Shown: positions 6,105 through 6,122 of the stretch, one piece after another
Layout of the letters: every line of letters begins with the position of its first letter
How positions within the stretch are numbered: position 1 is the first letter of the stretch
NCBI GenBank assembly: GCA_002314635.1
Contig: DCGQ01000017.1
Coordinates: 15,701-21,822 of the forward strand
Direction of reading: 5' to 3'
Source of the DNA: Clostridiales bacterium UBA1774
GTDB lineage: Bacteria > Bacillota > Clostridia > Oscillospirales > Oscillospiraceae
Length of the DNA: 6,122 bases
Translations under genes and position numbers: made by a program
The notes under the pieces: model-generated
The model's database searches: none
Seen by the model: only the letters and a program-made list of their open reading frames with translations
What the model was told of the DNA's origin: nothing

Positions 6105-6122
6105 TATAGTTTTTAGTGCAAA

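Noticed and set aside
6105..6122. Promoter of the rhomboid-like gene at the right edge
   Set aside because: A CTATAG-like stretch precedes the ribosome binding site, but too little upstream sequence is present to find a -35 or judge spacing.

Overview
The window looks like a chromosomal segment from a low-to-mid GC Firmicute, most likely class Clostridia. The gene families and layout fit this, as do strong GGAGG-type ribosome binding sites, TTG and GTG starts, and base composition near half GC by eye. An Oscillospirales/Lachnospirales gut-type genome is a reasonable guess, but genus cannot be set from the sequence. No insertion sequence, phage gene, CRISPR array, tRNA or rRNA was seen.

Layout. 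(1) Bases 1-462, minus strand: the first 154 codons of a MATE-family multidrug/cation antiporter, cut by the left edge, with its own promoter and a 13-bp dyad over the -10 element. (2) Bases 463-624: a divergent control region that also holds a perfect consensus sigma-70 promoter facing right. (3) Bases 625-2293, plus strand: a BceR-type response regulator and a short intramembrane-sensing histidine kinase (BceS type), 4 bp apart. (4) Bases 2294-2402: a control region with a perfect TNACA-N4-TGTAA operator just after the kinase stop, then an extended -10 promoter. (5) Bases 2403-5197, plus strand: a MacB/LolD-like ATPase and a ten-helix FtsX/BceB-type permease, overlapping by ATGA. (6) Bases 5202-5233: a hairpin terminator between converging genes. 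(7) Bases 5239-6090, minus strand: a rhomboid-fold membrane protein with no visible catalytic Ser-His dyad and a cysteine/histidine-rich, probably zinc-binding tail.

How it works together. Genes 3-5 form a complete BceRS-BceAB peptide-antibiotic sensing and resistance module. In characterised family members the transporter is both the resistance device and the sensor: the kinase has almost no extracellular region and reads transporter activity through the membrane. The phosphorylated regulator then activates the transporter promoter. The sequence supports this wiring here. The regulator/kinase pair has a consensus promoter with no recognisable operator, whereas the transporter promoter has a weak -35, an extended -10 and the family operator upstream. 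The substrate (bacitracin, a lantibiotic, a defensin or other) cannot be read from the sequence.

The module is a known type, not a new system. The items most worth a second look are the well-formed operator with a possible second half-site two helical turns away, and the apparently inactive rhomboid with its metal-binding tail.
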